Part shown: positions 1 to 8,062 of the stretch, one piece after another | How the letters are laid out: every line of letters starts with the position of its first letter | How positions within the stretch are numbered: position 1 is the first letter of the stretch | Assembly: GCF_001038455.1 (NCBI RefSeq) | Contig: NZ_LDUY01000007.1 | Location: 1-64,000 of the forward strand | Source: Fructobacillus sp. EFB-N1 | GTDB taxonomy: Bacteria > Bacillota > Bacilli > Lactobacillales > Lactobacillaceae | Direction: 5' to 3' | Length of the DNA stretch: 64,000 bases | The notes under the pieces: model-generated | Databases searched by the model: none | What the model saw: only the letters and a program-made list of their open reading frames with translations | Told to the model about the DNA's origin: nothing | Translations under genes and position numbers: made by a program

Positions 1-31
1 ACCACGGTCATAAGATGATAAAATTAAATGG

Positions 32-97
32 CTCAAAGAATTTCTCCTTTTGGTTGGTCTAATCAACTACCATTGTAAAGAAATTCTTTGGGTTTTT
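32..97 (+). terminator. Rho-independent terminator of a gene upstream of the window
   Basis: A 14-bp stem (CTCAAAGAATTTCT at 32-45 pairing with 79-92) closes a loop that has a smaller inner pairing, and a T-rich tract follows at 93-100. It would end a plus-strand transcript that enters from before position 1. No gene is seen between 1 and 262. Confidence 0.6.
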
Positions 98-173
98 ATT
101 TTAAATTTTCTCGTTCGAATTAATTATAGAATCTGCCAATGATTTTAAAAATTAAAATCAATCATCCCTAAAA

Positions 174-217
174 ACAAAAAAGAATGCCACTAACATGATT
201 GTTAGCGACATCCTTTT
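174..217 (-). terminator. Terminator of the ykcB-ykcC operon
   Basis: On the minus strand a long GU-containing stem centred on CTAACA/TGTTAG is followed by a run of six T. It lies 46 bases downstream of the stop codon of the glycosyltransferase gene. Confidence 0.7.
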
Positions 218-262
218 GAGGGGAAGTTTGTTGATTAAGCCAAGCCCAGACTAACCAATCAC

Positions 263-1330
263 TTAGCGACTAATCACTTGGTGAACAACCTGGTAATCAG
301 TTTCATAATCTTGTGTTTCTTCTGATTGTGGCATTGGACTCACTTTTGTGAGTTGGTCTTCTGCCACAGGGTAGCCATCCTCACGCTCAATCTGGAAGAG
401 TGGGCGGTGCTTGACTTCGGTAAAGATTTTACCGATGTAAGTGCCGACAACACCCAAAGCAATCAGATTCAAACCGCCGAGTAACCAGATGGAAATCATC
501 AATGATGACCAACCGGCAGTTGGATTACCGACAATTTTTTCAAAAACTGTATAGGCAATTTCGACACCGGCAATTCCGAGGACGAGAATTCCTAGGTGAA
601 GGAGCAAGCGGATTGGTTGGATACTAAACCTGGTGATCCCATCGATGGCAAAGGAGAACATCTTTTTTAATGGGTATTTGGACTCCCCGGCTTGACGTTC
701 ACCACGCTCGTAGTAGACCTTAGCGGATTGGAAACCAACTAAGGGAACCATCGCCCTGAGGAAGACGTTGCGTTCTGGCATTTTGAGGAGGGCCTTCACG
801 GCAACTTTACTCATTAAGCGGAAATCAGCGTGGTTGGGCACCATTTTGACCCCTAACCAGCCAGCAAGCTTGTAAAAGGCTAGCGCTGAATTACGCTTGA
901 ACCAAGTATCGGTTTGGCGGCTGGAGCGCACGGCATAGACGACTTCATTGCCTTCTAAGTACTTTTCGACCATTTGTTTAATGACGTCCGGATTGTCCTG
1001 CATGTCGGCATCAAGGGTAATCATGATATCCGCGAGCTTGCTACTTTCGGTCATACCGGCCAAGAGAGCTGGTTGGTGACCAAAGTTTTTGGACAACTTA
1101 ACGCCGATAATGTCGGAGTTTTGTCGTTCTTGCTGTTGGATAATTGACCAAGTCTTATCAGCTGAACCATCATCAACAATCATAATGAAGCTATCTTCGC
1201 TGACGAGCATCTGTTCAACCAAGCTTGCTTTACTCCCTTGGAGGACGTTCAGCGTGGTTGGAAGAACTTCTTCTTCGTTATAAGCTGGTAGGATTAACCC
1301 TAACCGTGGGATTTTTGAACGTGTCAACAT
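263..1330 (-). CDS. ykcC: Family 2 glycosyltransferase, polyprenyl-phosphate sugar transferase (YkcC/GtrB-like)
   Basis: The 355-residue protein has a GT2 catalytic domain: an LPAYNEEE nucleotide-sugar start near residue 14, VDDGSADKT near 52 and the metal-binding DADMQD near 107. Two membrane helices follow near 236-258 and 272-298. This is the architecture of DPM1/GtrB-type enzymes, which move a sugar from a nucleotide donor to undecaprenyl phosphate on the cytoplasmic face. The start ATG has AAAGGAG upstream. It follows the ykcB-like gene by 18 bases, so the pair is one operon: this enzyme makes the lipid-linked sugar and the partner uses it outside the membrane. No GtcA-type flippase is next to it. 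The sugar and acceptor are unknown; the symbol is by analogy with Bacillus. Confidence 0.85.
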   Translation of the reverse strand: MLTRSKIPRLGLILPAYNEEEVLPTTLNVLQGSKASLVEQMLVSEDSFIMIVDDGSADKTWSIIQQQERQNSDIIGVKLSKNFGHQPALLAGMTESSKLADIMITLDADMQDNPDVIKQMVEKYLEGNEVVYAVRSSRQTDTWFKRNSALAFYKLAGWLGVKMVPNHADFRLMSKVAVKALLKMPERNVFLRAMVPLVGFQSAKVYYERGERQAGESKYPLKKMFSFAIDGITRFSIQPIRLLLHLGILVLGIAGVEIAYTVFEKIVGNPTAGWSSLMISIWLLGGLNLIALGVVGTYIGKIFTEVKHRPLFQIEREDGYPVAEDQLTKVSPMPQSEETQDYETDYQVVHQVISR

Positions 1331-1348
1331 AATTGGACTCCTTTCGTC

Positions 1349-3559
1349 TTAATAAATTGAGGACAAATCATACAGAGTAGAACTTGAAGAGCCACCCATT
1401 CCCGTTGGACCACCAGCTGTCATGCCACCTGCAGTTGGACCACCAGCGGTTGTCGCTGTTGTTTGGCTAGCAGCTGTCGTTGTAGACTTTGAACTTGAGT
1501 CATAAGTGACAACTGTACCCTTTTCCTTTACCCAGGCCAGAATCTTCTTGATTTGACCATCAGAACTCTTGCTACGGGAACCAAGGACGAAGTACTTCAA
1601 CTTACCATCCTTAACGAGTTGCTTAAATTGCTTAAAAGTCATCGTTGGATCAGTACCATTATAACCACCAAGAGCCATGACAGCCTTTCCTGATTTGATA
1701 ATGTAACCAGAAGCTGAGTTTGAATCGGTTGTGGCAAAGAGGTACTTAGCGGAACCTTGGTGCTTTTCGGTATAGGCTAAGAGCTTCTTGTTCACAGTGC
1801 CACCCATATCGGTACCACCACGACTGAAGAGGGATGGACCGGCAGCTGGAATAGCTGCTGAAGTATGGGTGATGGTTGGTGTGGCTGCCCAGAAGGCACC
1901 CATTGTCAAGACTGAAACAGCTGTGGCAATAATCTTTGCTTTGATTGCTGTCTTTTGTGGGAAGAGCCACCAGACACCGAGGGCAACGGCCAGTACAATC
2001 AGGATACCGGTAATCACTGGGTAATAAGAAGAAACGTAATAAGCTTGTAGGAGTAGCGTGGCAATTACGGCAACACTAAGCATGATACGAGCAACGAATG
2101 GCTGTGTCTTGTCAACGGTTTCATCTTCACTGTTGGCATCGACTTTCATCATCTTGGCAACGGCAGCGACACCGATAGCCGTCAAGGCGGCAATGGCTGG
2201 GGCCAACATGATGGTGTAATAAGGGTGGAAGAATGAAGCGACTGAGAAGAAGCCGTAAACAGGGACGAGCCAGCCGGCCCAGAGGAGAACTTCTTCTTGT
2301 TCACTTGAAACGTGGTACCACTTGCTACCGCGCTTGCGGAAGCCAAGCCAACCAGCAATAAGGCCAAGGAAGGCTAATGGGAGGTACCAACCTATTTGAG
2401 AACCAAGATCTGACTGGAAGAGACGGAATGGTCCGATAGAACCAATGGCAAAGGCACTTCCAGCACCACCCATACCGCCATGTTTACCAGTCTTACCACC
2501 AGGCTGACCAGTCATCTTGCCCATCTTACCGGTTGGCTTCTTGCCATTCATACCGGTTGGAGCTTGGCCAGTTGGTGCAGTACCGTTTGTTGTCTGACCA
2601 GTTTGTGTTCCGGTCTGATTTTGACCATTAGCGGTCTGACCAGTTGTACCAGTTCCTGTAGTCGGAGCCTGGCCCATTTGGTTCGTTCCAGTTGCGGATT
2701 TTGAAGACTTAGAAGTCTTAGAAGTCTTCTTTGTTCCCATACCAGAGAATGTCCCACCAGTACCAGTTGATTGCCCAAGTAAACGCTGGGTCCCGTTGTA
2801 GCCAAAGGCCAATTCCATCAAGGAATTAGTCTGAGAACTACCAATATAAGGACGCGAACTCTTGCTTGCTGAATCAACTGCCATTGGGTAGGCCAAGGTG
2901 AAGACGGAAAGGGAAACGAGTGCGAGTCCCAACCAGCCAATCTTCTTTTTCCAAGGAATCTTGATGGCAACAATGTAGTAGGCGAACATGGCTGGTAAAA
3001 TCATGAAGGCTTGGAGCATCTTGATGTTAAAGGAAACACCAATCAGAGCAAAGCTCAACATGACTAACCAGACATTCCTCTTGTTCACAGCCTTTTGTAA
3101 TGTGAAGACCGCTAACAGAAGGAAGAGGACTAAGATGGCATCCATGTTGTTTGTCCGGCTGTTGGCAACAACAGTGGGCGTCAATGTCATGAATAATGCG
3201 GCCGTCCGTCCAGCCCAGACACCAAACTTTGGTGCTAAGAGACGATACATCAGGTAAACGGAGGCAATTCCAGCCAAAACACTTGGGAGGACAACGGACC
3301 AACCGTGAACGCCGAAGATTTTAGCGGAAATGGCCATGAACCAAAGCGCTACAGGTGGCTTATCCACTGTGATGAAACCGGCTGGGTCAAATGCCCCGTA
3401 CCAGAAGTTTGACCATGACTTTGTCATGGAAGTGATGGCTGCAGTGTAGAAACTGTTGGCACTGCCTGCATCCCAGATACCCCAGCCATATAAAATAGCG
3501 CTGAGAATCAGTATGCCGACAAGGTACCAATCAAGTTTGTATATCCTTTTTGATCGCAA
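1349..3559 (-). CDS. ykcB: ArnT/PMT-like membrane glycosyltransferase with low-complexity insert (YkcB-like)
   Basis: This 736-residue polytopic protein belongs to the GT39/ArnT superfamily. The first extracytoplasmic loop carries the ITVDKPP motif near residue 63, typical of lipid-sugar-dependent transferases, and many membrane helices follow. Residues about 264-367 are a Gly/Thr/Gln/Lys/Met-rich low-complexity segment between helices, and the C-terminal ~50 residues are also Ser/Thr/Gly-rich. The start is a TTG preceded by AAGGAGGT at nine bases, which fits better than any internal ATG. It probably transfers sugar from the polyprenyl phosphate made by the downstream GT2 to a wall polymer or surface protein. 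It is the first gene of the operon. Confidence 0.82.
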   Translation of the reverse strand: MRSKRIYKLDWYLVGILILSAILYGWGIWDAGSANSFYTAAITSMTKSWSNFWYGAFDPAGFITVDKPPVALWFMAISAKIFGVHGWSVVLPSVLAGIASVYLMYRLLAPKFGVWAGRTAALFMTLTPTVVANSRTNNMDAILVLFLLLAVFTLQKAVNKRNVWLVMLSFALIGVSFNIKMLQAFMILPAMFAYYIVAIKIPWKKKIGWLGLALVSLSVFTLAYPMAVDSASKSSRPYIGSSQTNSLMELAFGYNGTQRLLGQSTGTGGTFSGMGTKKTSKTSKSSKSATGTNQMGQAPTTGTGTTGQTANGQNQTGTQTGQTTNGTAPTGQAPTGMNGKKPTGKMGKMTGQPGGKTGKHGGMGGAGSAFAIGSIGPFRLFQSDLGSQIGWYLPLAFLGLIAGWLGFRKRGSKWYHVSSEQEEVLLWAGWLVPVYGFFSVASFFHPYYTIMLAPAIAALTAIGVAAVAKMMKVDANSEDETVDKTQPFVARIMLSVAVIATLLLQAYYVSSYYPVITGILIVLAVALGVWWLFPQKTAIKAKIIATAVSVLTMGAFWAATPTITHTSAAIPAAGPSLFSRGGTDMGGTVNKKLLAYTEKHQGSAKYLFATTDSNSASGYIIKSGKAVMALGGYNGTDPTMTFKQFKQLVKDGKLKYFVLGSRSKSSDGQIKKILAWVKEKGTVVTYDSSSKSTTTAASQTTATTAGGPTAGGMTAGGPTGMGGSSSSTLYDLSSIY

Positions 3560-3679
3560 AAGCGAGGACCTCCTTCGTTCGAATAAAAATAGTGTAGGCC
3601 TAAAGCGCTATATCAAGATTAAGTGAGTATCAAGTGAATATTAAAATATCCAACGAATCAAAATCCGCTGTTGGATAAA

Positions 3680-3716
3680 TGAAAAAATAAAAAGACCATC
3701 AAAAAATTGACAGTCT
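3680..3716 (-). terminator. Terminator of the 70-residue gene
   Basis: On the minus strand a 10-bp stem (two GU pairs, TTTT loop) is followed by TTTTTATTTTTT. It begins directly after the stop codon of the small gene. Confidence 0.75.
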
Positions 3717-3929
3717 CTAACACTGATAGCAAAAGCCCAAAGTTTGGCCTTGATTAAGCTGCATAAAAGGAAATAAGAATCGGACAGCAAACATCATAAA
3801 AAAGCAGTCTGCAGGCGTTTTTGTCTTGGAAATAGCAGAAACATGGACAGCAGATAGCCGTTTTGCGTTGGCCATCAGACGGCCACTAACAAGGGGAGTC
3901 AAGTGGTTGAGAAACCATGTTTGAGTCAT
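3717..3929 (-). CDS. Small hypothetical protein, 70 residues
   Basis: I do not recognise this protein. The reading frame is open further upstream, but the ATG at 3929 has GGAGG at a good distance, giving a 70-residue product starting MTQTWFLNHL. It is basic in the middle, has a hydrophobic Phe-rich stretch near residues 43-56 and three cysteines, two of them close to the C-terminus. It has its own promoter (TTGACA, 17 bases, CATACT) and an immediate terminator, so it is a complete monocistronic unit. It could be a real small protein or a short RNA with a chance frame; I cannot decide from sequence alone. Confidence 0.45.
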   Translation of the reverse strand: MTQTWFLNHLTPLVSGRLMANAKRLSAVHVSAISKTKTPADCFFMMFAVRFLFPFMQLNQGQTLGFCYQC

Positions 3930-3957
3930 TTTTACGCCTCCGGTATTCTTGTAAAGA

Positions 3958-3986
3958 AGTATGGACTTTTGACCAAAAATTGTCAA
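3958..3986 (-). promoter_or_regulatory. Promoter of the 70-residue gene
   Basis: Minus-strand -35 TTGACA (3981-3986) and -10 CATACT (3958-3963) are separated by exactly 17 bases, a near-consensus housekeeping sigma-factor promoter. The -35 box sits in a TTGAC/GTCAA inverted repeat. Confidence 0.7.
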
Positions 3987-4079
3987 GATGTGTCCGTACA
4001 GTCCAAAATTTTTTTTAAAGTCAGTAAGGAAGCGGCCATGATGGTTGTATTTAATAAAAATCGTTTGCCGAAAAGATAG

Positions 4080-4125
4080 TATAATACGGGTTATATGGCG
4101 CAATAACGAATACCCGAGTGGGTAT
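4080..4125 (+). promoter_or_regulatory. -10 box and leader hairpin before the flavodoxin-fold gene
   Basis: TATAAT lies at 4080-4085, with no convincing -35. At 4110-4125 ATACCC-gagt-GGGTAT forms a perfect 6-bp hairpin ten bases before the ribosome binding site. The role of the hairpin is unknown. Confidence 0.4.
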
Positions 4126-4148
4126 CCCAACAGAAAAGGAAAAACACC

Positions 4149-4706
4149 ATGAAAATGCTTATTATTCAGGGTCACCCTGACCAAGAATCATTCACTCATG
4201 CTAATGCAATGAACTTTGCAGCGGTGGCAAAAGAAAAGGGCCATGAAGTCCAAATTGTGGACCTAGCGACCGCTGATTTTGATAGCGTCTTACGCTATGG
4301 CTACCGTCAACATATGGAAGATGAAAGTTTCCCCAAGGCAGTCCAAGAAAAGATTGCCTGGGCGGATCGAATTTCATTCTTCTTCCCTGTTTGGTGGTCA
4401 GCAGAACCATCCGTTTTGAAGGGGATGATCGACCGTGTCTTCACTCCTGGCTTTGCCTATAACCGTCGTAACGGTAAAATCGTTAAGCACTTGACGGGCA
4501 AGAAGGCGGACGTCTTTACGAGTTCTAATTTTGGGGGCTGGTACTACAAGCTGTTTGGTAATGTCGTCAGCCGTTACAAGTTAGGAATCTTTGCTTACAC
4601 AGGAATTAAGTTGAACAAAGCTTATGTTTTGGGCCACATGGATTCAGGTGTGACACAAAAAGACCGCGAAGCATACATTGAAAGGTGTGCGGCAACAATT
4701 GATTAA
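4149..4706 (+). CDS. Flavodoxin-fold NAD(P)H oxidoreductase
   Basis: The 185-residue protein starts with a beta strand followed by IIQGHPDQESFTHANA, the FMN/FAD-binding start of the Flavodoxin_2 family (NQO1/KefF/MdaB type). It also has FFFPVWWSAEPSVLKGMIDRV near residues 75-96 and a GGWYYKLFG loop near 129. It likely reduces quinones or other electrophiles with NAD(P)H in the cytoplasm. The start is an ATG with AAAAGGAAA upstream. A TATAAT box at 4080-4085 and a small ATACCC/GGGTAT hairpin lie in its leader. It stands alone, bounded by a terminator shared with the convergent permease. Confidence 0.8.
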   Translation: MKMLIIQGHPDQESFTHANAMNFAAVAKEKGHEVQIVDLATADFDSVLRYGYRQHMEDESFPKAVQEKIAWADRISFFFPVWWSAEPSVLKGMIDRVFTPGFAYNRRNGKIVKHLTGKKADVFTSSNFGGWYYKLFGNVVSRYKLGIFAYTGIKLNKAYVLGHMDSGVTQKDREAYIERCAATID

Positions 4707-4709
4707 ATT

Positions 4710-4750
4710 AAAAAAAGGGATTTGCGTTGATGGACGCAAGTCCCTTTTCT
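4710..4750. terminator. Bidirectional terminator
   Basis: A stem GGGATTTGCGT/ACGCAAGTCCC is flanked by A7 on the left and TTTT on the right. It serves the flavodoxin-fold gene (+) and the converging amino acid permease gene (-). Confidence 0.8.
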
Positions 4751-4751
4751 G

Positions 4752-6149
4752 TTACTGATTTTGTAGGTTGGAGTGACGGACACTGTAGGTGAAATAGACG
4801 GCAATGCCAATCAAGAGCCAAATACCGACAGAAACCTTGGTAATGTCTGGCAGCATCACAATAAAGAAAATACTGCACAGTCCGGCCAAAATTGGCAGAA
4901 ATGGATACCAGGGCATTTTGAAACCGGTATTTTGAATATCTGATCGACGACGGAGTTTTAAAATACCAAAAGAGATAAAGGTAAAGGCAATCAATGTTCC
5001 AGCGTTAATCAGGGAAGCCAATTGAGTCAGTGGAACGAGCCCAGCAAAAACTGCTTGGACCACGGTTGCAATTAAAACGGCATTGGTTGGGACTGCATGC
5101 TTTTGGCTCACCTGACCTAATTTTTTAGGTAAAAGGCCGTCGCGCCCAAGGGCATAAACGAGGCGTGACCCACCAATAAACATCGTGACCATTGCGGTAA
5201 AAATCCCAAAGAGGGCGCCAATCGTAATGAGTTTATTCCAGGCAGTCAGATGGACCACCTGAAGTGCGTAGGCGGCGGGGTCATCGACATTTAGCTCTTT
5301 GTAGTTGACGATACCGGTCAAAACTAGGGAAAAGGCGACGTAGAGAATCACGGCAATAATGACGGTTCCCAAAATGCCTTTAATGACGTTTTTACCGGGG
5401 TTAATGGTTTCGGCTGAATTGGATGCGAGGGCATCAAAACCAATAAAGGCAAAGAAAACCGTTGCCGCTGCCGTGAAGATGCCACCCATCCCAAAGGGAA
5501 CACTGTGAAATTCTTTTGGATAAAAAGGCACGTAGTTACTGGTCTTGACATAAAAAAAGCCAACAATAATAAAGAGAATGATAATGGCTACTTTGACAAT
5601 GACGGCAAAGTTTTCGACTTTCTTTGATAATTCGGTTCCCATCATGAGAATTCCGGCAATAATCAAGACAATCGCGACGGCGGTGAAGTTAATCAAACCG
5701 CCTTCCATTGGGCTGGCCTGCAGGGCCTTTGGCAGGTTAAGACCAAAGCTTGCTAAAATATTGTGATTAAAGTAGGCCGCAAAGCCAGTTGCTTCTGCTG
5801 AAACAGCTAAAAAATACTCTAAAATCAGTGACCATCCTAAGATCCAGCCAACAAATTCCCCGTAGATAACGGAACCAAAGGAGTAGGCTGAACCGGCAAT
5901 CGGCATGGCGGAAGAAAACTCCGCGTAGGCCATGCCGACCAAACCAGAGACGAGGGCGGCGATTAAAAAGGCAATGGCGACGGCCGGGCCAGCATGACTG
6001 GCAGCTTCGTGACCGGGTAGGATGAAAATACCGGTACCAATCACGGCACCAATGCCAAGGGCAATCAAGTCCTTGGCGGTTAATGTTTTTTGGAGACGAG
6101 CATCAGCGCTTAGAAAATTAGCGACTGATTCTTTTTTGAAAATGTTCAT
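4752..6149 (-). CDS. APC-family amino acid permease, cationic amino acid transporter type
   Basis: The 465-residue protein has about 12 membrane helices. Near residues 32-45 is the APC helix-1 motif GIGAVIGTGIFILPG, and near 70-90 the conserved AYAEFSSAMPIAGSAYS. The overall pattern resembles the CAT subfamily (Bacillus YfnA type), which imports amino acids by proton symport. It diverges from a LysR-type regulator gene across a 101-base region holding a 7-7 bp palindrome, so that regulator is the obvious candidate to control it. The substrate cannot be read from sequence. Confidence 0.88.
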   Translation of the reverse strand: MNIFKKESVANFLSADARLQKTLTAKDLIALGIGAVIGTGIFILPGHEAASHAGPAVAIAFLIAALVSGLVGMAYAEFSSAMPIAGSAYSFGSVIYGEFVGWILGWSLILEYFLAVSAEATGFAAYFNHNILASFGLNLPKALQASPMEGGLINFTAVAIVLIIAGILMMGTELSKKVENFAVIVKVAIIILFIIVGFFYVKTSNYVPFYPKEFHSVPFGMGGIFTAAATVFFAFIGFDALASNSAETINPGKNVIKGILGTVIIAVILYVAFSLVLTGIVNYKELNVDDPAAYALQVVHLTAWNKLITIGALFGIFTAMVTMFIGGSRLVYALGRDGLLPKKLGQVSQKHAVPTNAVLIATVVQAVFAGLVPLTQLASLINAGTLIAFTFISFGILKLRRRSDIQNTGFKMPWYPFLPILAGLCSIFFIVMLPDITKVSVGIWLLIGIAVYFTYSVRHSNLQNQ

Positions 6150-6198
6150 AATGATACCTCAAATATTTCTTTCTAGCTTTTTTACTATAGAAGAAATG

Positions 6199-6227
6199 AT
6201 ATGATAAGTACAATTAATAAATCATAT
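6199..6227. promoter_or_regulatory. Candidate LysR operator in the permease/regulator divergent region
   Basis: ATATGAT (6199-6205) and ATCATAT (6221-6227) form a perfect inverted repeat with a 15-base AT-rich spacer. LysR-type regulators usually bind such interrupted dyads between divergently transcribed genes. Assignment to the adjacent regulator is inference. Confidence 0.5.
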
Positions 6228-6250
6228 AGTTGTATTAGGAAAAACGATTG

Positions 6251-7120
6251 ATGAACCATTTACTAGTTTTAGAAAAAATTCTCCAGATGAATAGCTTCAC
6301 TAAAGCTGCAAAAGCGTTGGGGTATACGCAGTCCTCGGTCAGCCAGATGGTGGCCAGCCTTGAAAATGAGTTTGGCATTCAATTGTTAAAGCGTTCGCGT
6401 CAAGGTGTTCAACTGACCCCAGAAGGCGAAAAGCTCTATCCCTATATTGAGCGGTCGTTGCGCCAATACCAAATCTTGCAAGAAACGGCGGGGGCAATTC
6501 GAGGTCTTGAAACGGGGACTGTTCGAATTGGTGCGATTACGAGTGTTAGTTGTTACTGGCTGCCAGACCTCTTTAAACGGTTCCAAGAACGCTACCCGGC
6601 GATTGAATTTGTTTTGCATCAAGGTGATTATGGAACCATTGTGAATTGGATTCAGGATGGGACCGTTGATTTTGGCCTCATGACGGCCGACTATGGGGAT
6701 GGCTTGGCTAAGCGAGTTATCCATACCACCGAGATGAAGGCCTTTCTTCCGGCGAATCACCCACTGGTAAAATTAGACCGAGTGCCGATCGAATCTTTGA
6801 CAGCAGAGCCCTTTATTTTAGTCGAAGGTGGGGGCTATAGCGAACCACTTGAGGCTTTTCGCAAGGCTGGCCTAACGCCCAATGTTCGCTACCGTATCCA
6901 AGACGATTACACGATTATGGCCATGGTTGAGGCGGGCTTAGGTATCAGTATGTTATCTGAGTTAGTGGCTAGTCGAACTAATTTTAACGTGGTGACAAAA
7001 TCAGTTGAGCCACAGGTCAAGCGCCCGGTGGCAATCGCTTACCGGGAGAAAGAAGCACTGCCAATTGCCAGTCAGTATTTTATGGACTTTTTAACGGCCA
7101 ACCAGCAAGAACTGATTTAA
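6251..7120 (+). CDS. LysR-family transcriptional regulator
   Basis: The 289-residue protein has an N-terminal winged helix-turn-helix (SFTKAAKALGYTQSSVSQMVASLE near residues 15-38, hallmark of LysR proteins) and a C-terminal periplasmic-binding-like effector domain from about residue 90. I chose the ATG at 6251 rather than the TTG one codon upstream because AGGA is better spaced to it. It is divergent from the permease gene and probably senses a metabolite linked to that transporter. A terminator follows at 7207. Confidence 0.87.
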   Translation: MNHLLVLEKILQMNSFTKAAKALGYTQSSVSQMVASLENEFGIQLLKRSRQGVQLTPEGEKLYPYIERSLRQYQILQETAGAIRGLETGTVRIGAITSVSCYWLPDLFKRFQERYPAIEFVLHQGDYGTIVNWIQDGTVDFGLMTADYGDGLAKRVIHTTEMKAFLPANHPLVKLDRVPIESLTAEPFILVEGGGYSEPLEAFRKAGLTPNVRYRIQDDYTIMAMVEAGLGISMLSELVASRTNFNVVTKSVEPQVKRPVAIAYREKEALPIASQYFMDFLTANQQELI

Positions 7121-7206
7121 AAGTGGCGTGCGCTGGAAAATCTTCTTTTTGTTTCTCATTAAATTAGCGTTATCTTTCACAATATGTCTTCAAATACATC
7201 TCTAAC

Positions 7207-7239
7207 AGCACTCGGGTTCTGCTTTCCGGGTGCTTTTTT
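7207..7239 (+). terminator. Terminator after the LysR gene (repeated type, copy 1)
   Basis: AGCACTCGG pairs with CCGGGTGCT around the loop gttctgcttt, followed by T6. The same hairpin, including the loop with one base change, recurs at 10147-10178. Confidence 0.8.
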
Positions 7240-7263
7240 GTGGACTATTGTGGCTTTAAAGGT

Positions 7264-7303
7264 GCAAAAAAAGAAGCCAACATTTTTGATAAGTTTGGCT
7301 TCT
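7264..7303 (-). terminator. Terminator of the TetR gene
   Basis: On the minus strand a GAAGCCAA(A)C / GTTGGCTTC stem is followed by seven T. It lies about 20 bases downstream of the TetR stop codon. Confidence 0.75.
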
Positions 7304-7322
7304 GATAGAAAAAAATATTGGT

Positions 7323-7895
7323 TTATTCTTTTACGGATTTTTGATTATCGAAAAAACTATCCGGCAACGTATTGACCAAAAAATCAGCCATTTCTTCTGG
7401 ACTTTCCTTGGCCCCGTTTTGCAACCAAGCCATCATCACGTGAAAGGAGGCACCAAAAACAAAGATGTGCTTATAAGTAAAGTGATTCTTCTTTTCCGGA
7501 TGCTTCGCCTTGATAATTTCACCAAAATCTACAAAGAATTCATAAATATGACTGGAAAGCCCTCGGTCGATTAATAGCATAAAGCGCTCTTCTTGACTTT
7601 TGAAAGCAACGAAAGCAGTAGTGAAGCGCATTTTCATGGTTTCCCGGGTGCGATTATGGGGAATCGGGCTCTTTTTTTCTTGCTCGTGGTGCTGGGTAAC
7701 CAAGCAGGTTAAGTAAAAGGTCAAAATATCTTCAATGCTGTCAAAGTTGCGATAGTAGCTGACGCGCGCGACCCCAGCTGATTTAATGAGTTGTGCAACG
7801 CGGATTTCTGAGAAAGGCTGTTCCTTTAATTGCTCAAAAAAGCCGTCCACAATTTGTTGCTTAACTCGGATATTTTCTTGTTGGCCAAATTTCAT
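7323..7895 (-). CDS. TetR/AcrR-family transcriptional regulator
   Basis: The 190-residue protein has an N-terminal TetR DNA-binding domain. The recognition helix-turn-helix is near residues 30-52 (IRVAQLIKSAGVARVSYYRNF), followed by the usual FDSIEDIL linker. The C-terminal ligand domain is of the short Firmicutes type. The start ATG has GGAGG upstream. It is divergent from the DHA2 drug exporter gene, with three dyads in the 167-base intergenic region. The classic arrangement is a local repressor released by an exporter substrate; the ligand is not predictable. Confidence 0.85.
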   Translation of the reverse strand: MKFGQQENIRVKQQIVDGFFEQLKEQPFSEIRVAQLIKSAGVARVSYYRNFDSIEDILTFYLTCLVTQHHEQEKKSPIPHNRTRETMKMRFTTAFVAFKSQEERFMLLIDRGLSSHIYEFFVDFGEIIKAKHPEKKNHFTYKHIFVFGASFHVMMAWLQNGAKESPEEMADFLVNTLPDSFFDNQKSVKE

Positions 7896-7907
7896 CTAGG
7901 TTCCTCC

Positions 7908-7921
7908 ACGACAAGTGTCGT
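7908..7921. promoter_or_regulatory. Inverted repeat near the TetR gene start
   Basis: ACGACA-AG-TGTCGT is a 6-bp dyad located just upstream of the ribosome binding site of the TetR gene. It is a candidate autoregulatory site. Confidence 0.4.
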
Positions 7922-7984
7922 TTTGTGATTAAATTCCTTTTTTCTAAGAACATTATAGCAAATAAATAAATTTAGTGAAACAGG

Positions 7985-8047
7985 TTGACTCAGTTAAATC
8001 TAACTGTTACACTATGTTCCACAAAGTAACTGGTACAAATTGTACCA
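7985..8047 (+). promoter_or_regulatory. Exporter promoter with nested operators
   Basis: The -35 TTGACT (7985-7990) and -10 TACACT (8008-8013) have a 17-base spacer. CAGTTA-aatc-TAACTG (7991-8006) fills that spacer. A perfect 8-bp dyad TGGTACAA-a-TTGTACCA lies at 8031-8047, between the promoter and the ribosome binding site. Both are well placed for repression by the divergent TetR protein. Confidence 0.6.
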
Positions 8048-8062
8048 TGAAAGGAAATAACG

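Noticed and set aside
3595-3620. cre-like AAAGCGCTAT before the YkcB-like gene
   Set aside because: Both outer TG/CA pairs of the cre consensus are missing. Similarity is limited to the short palindromic core.
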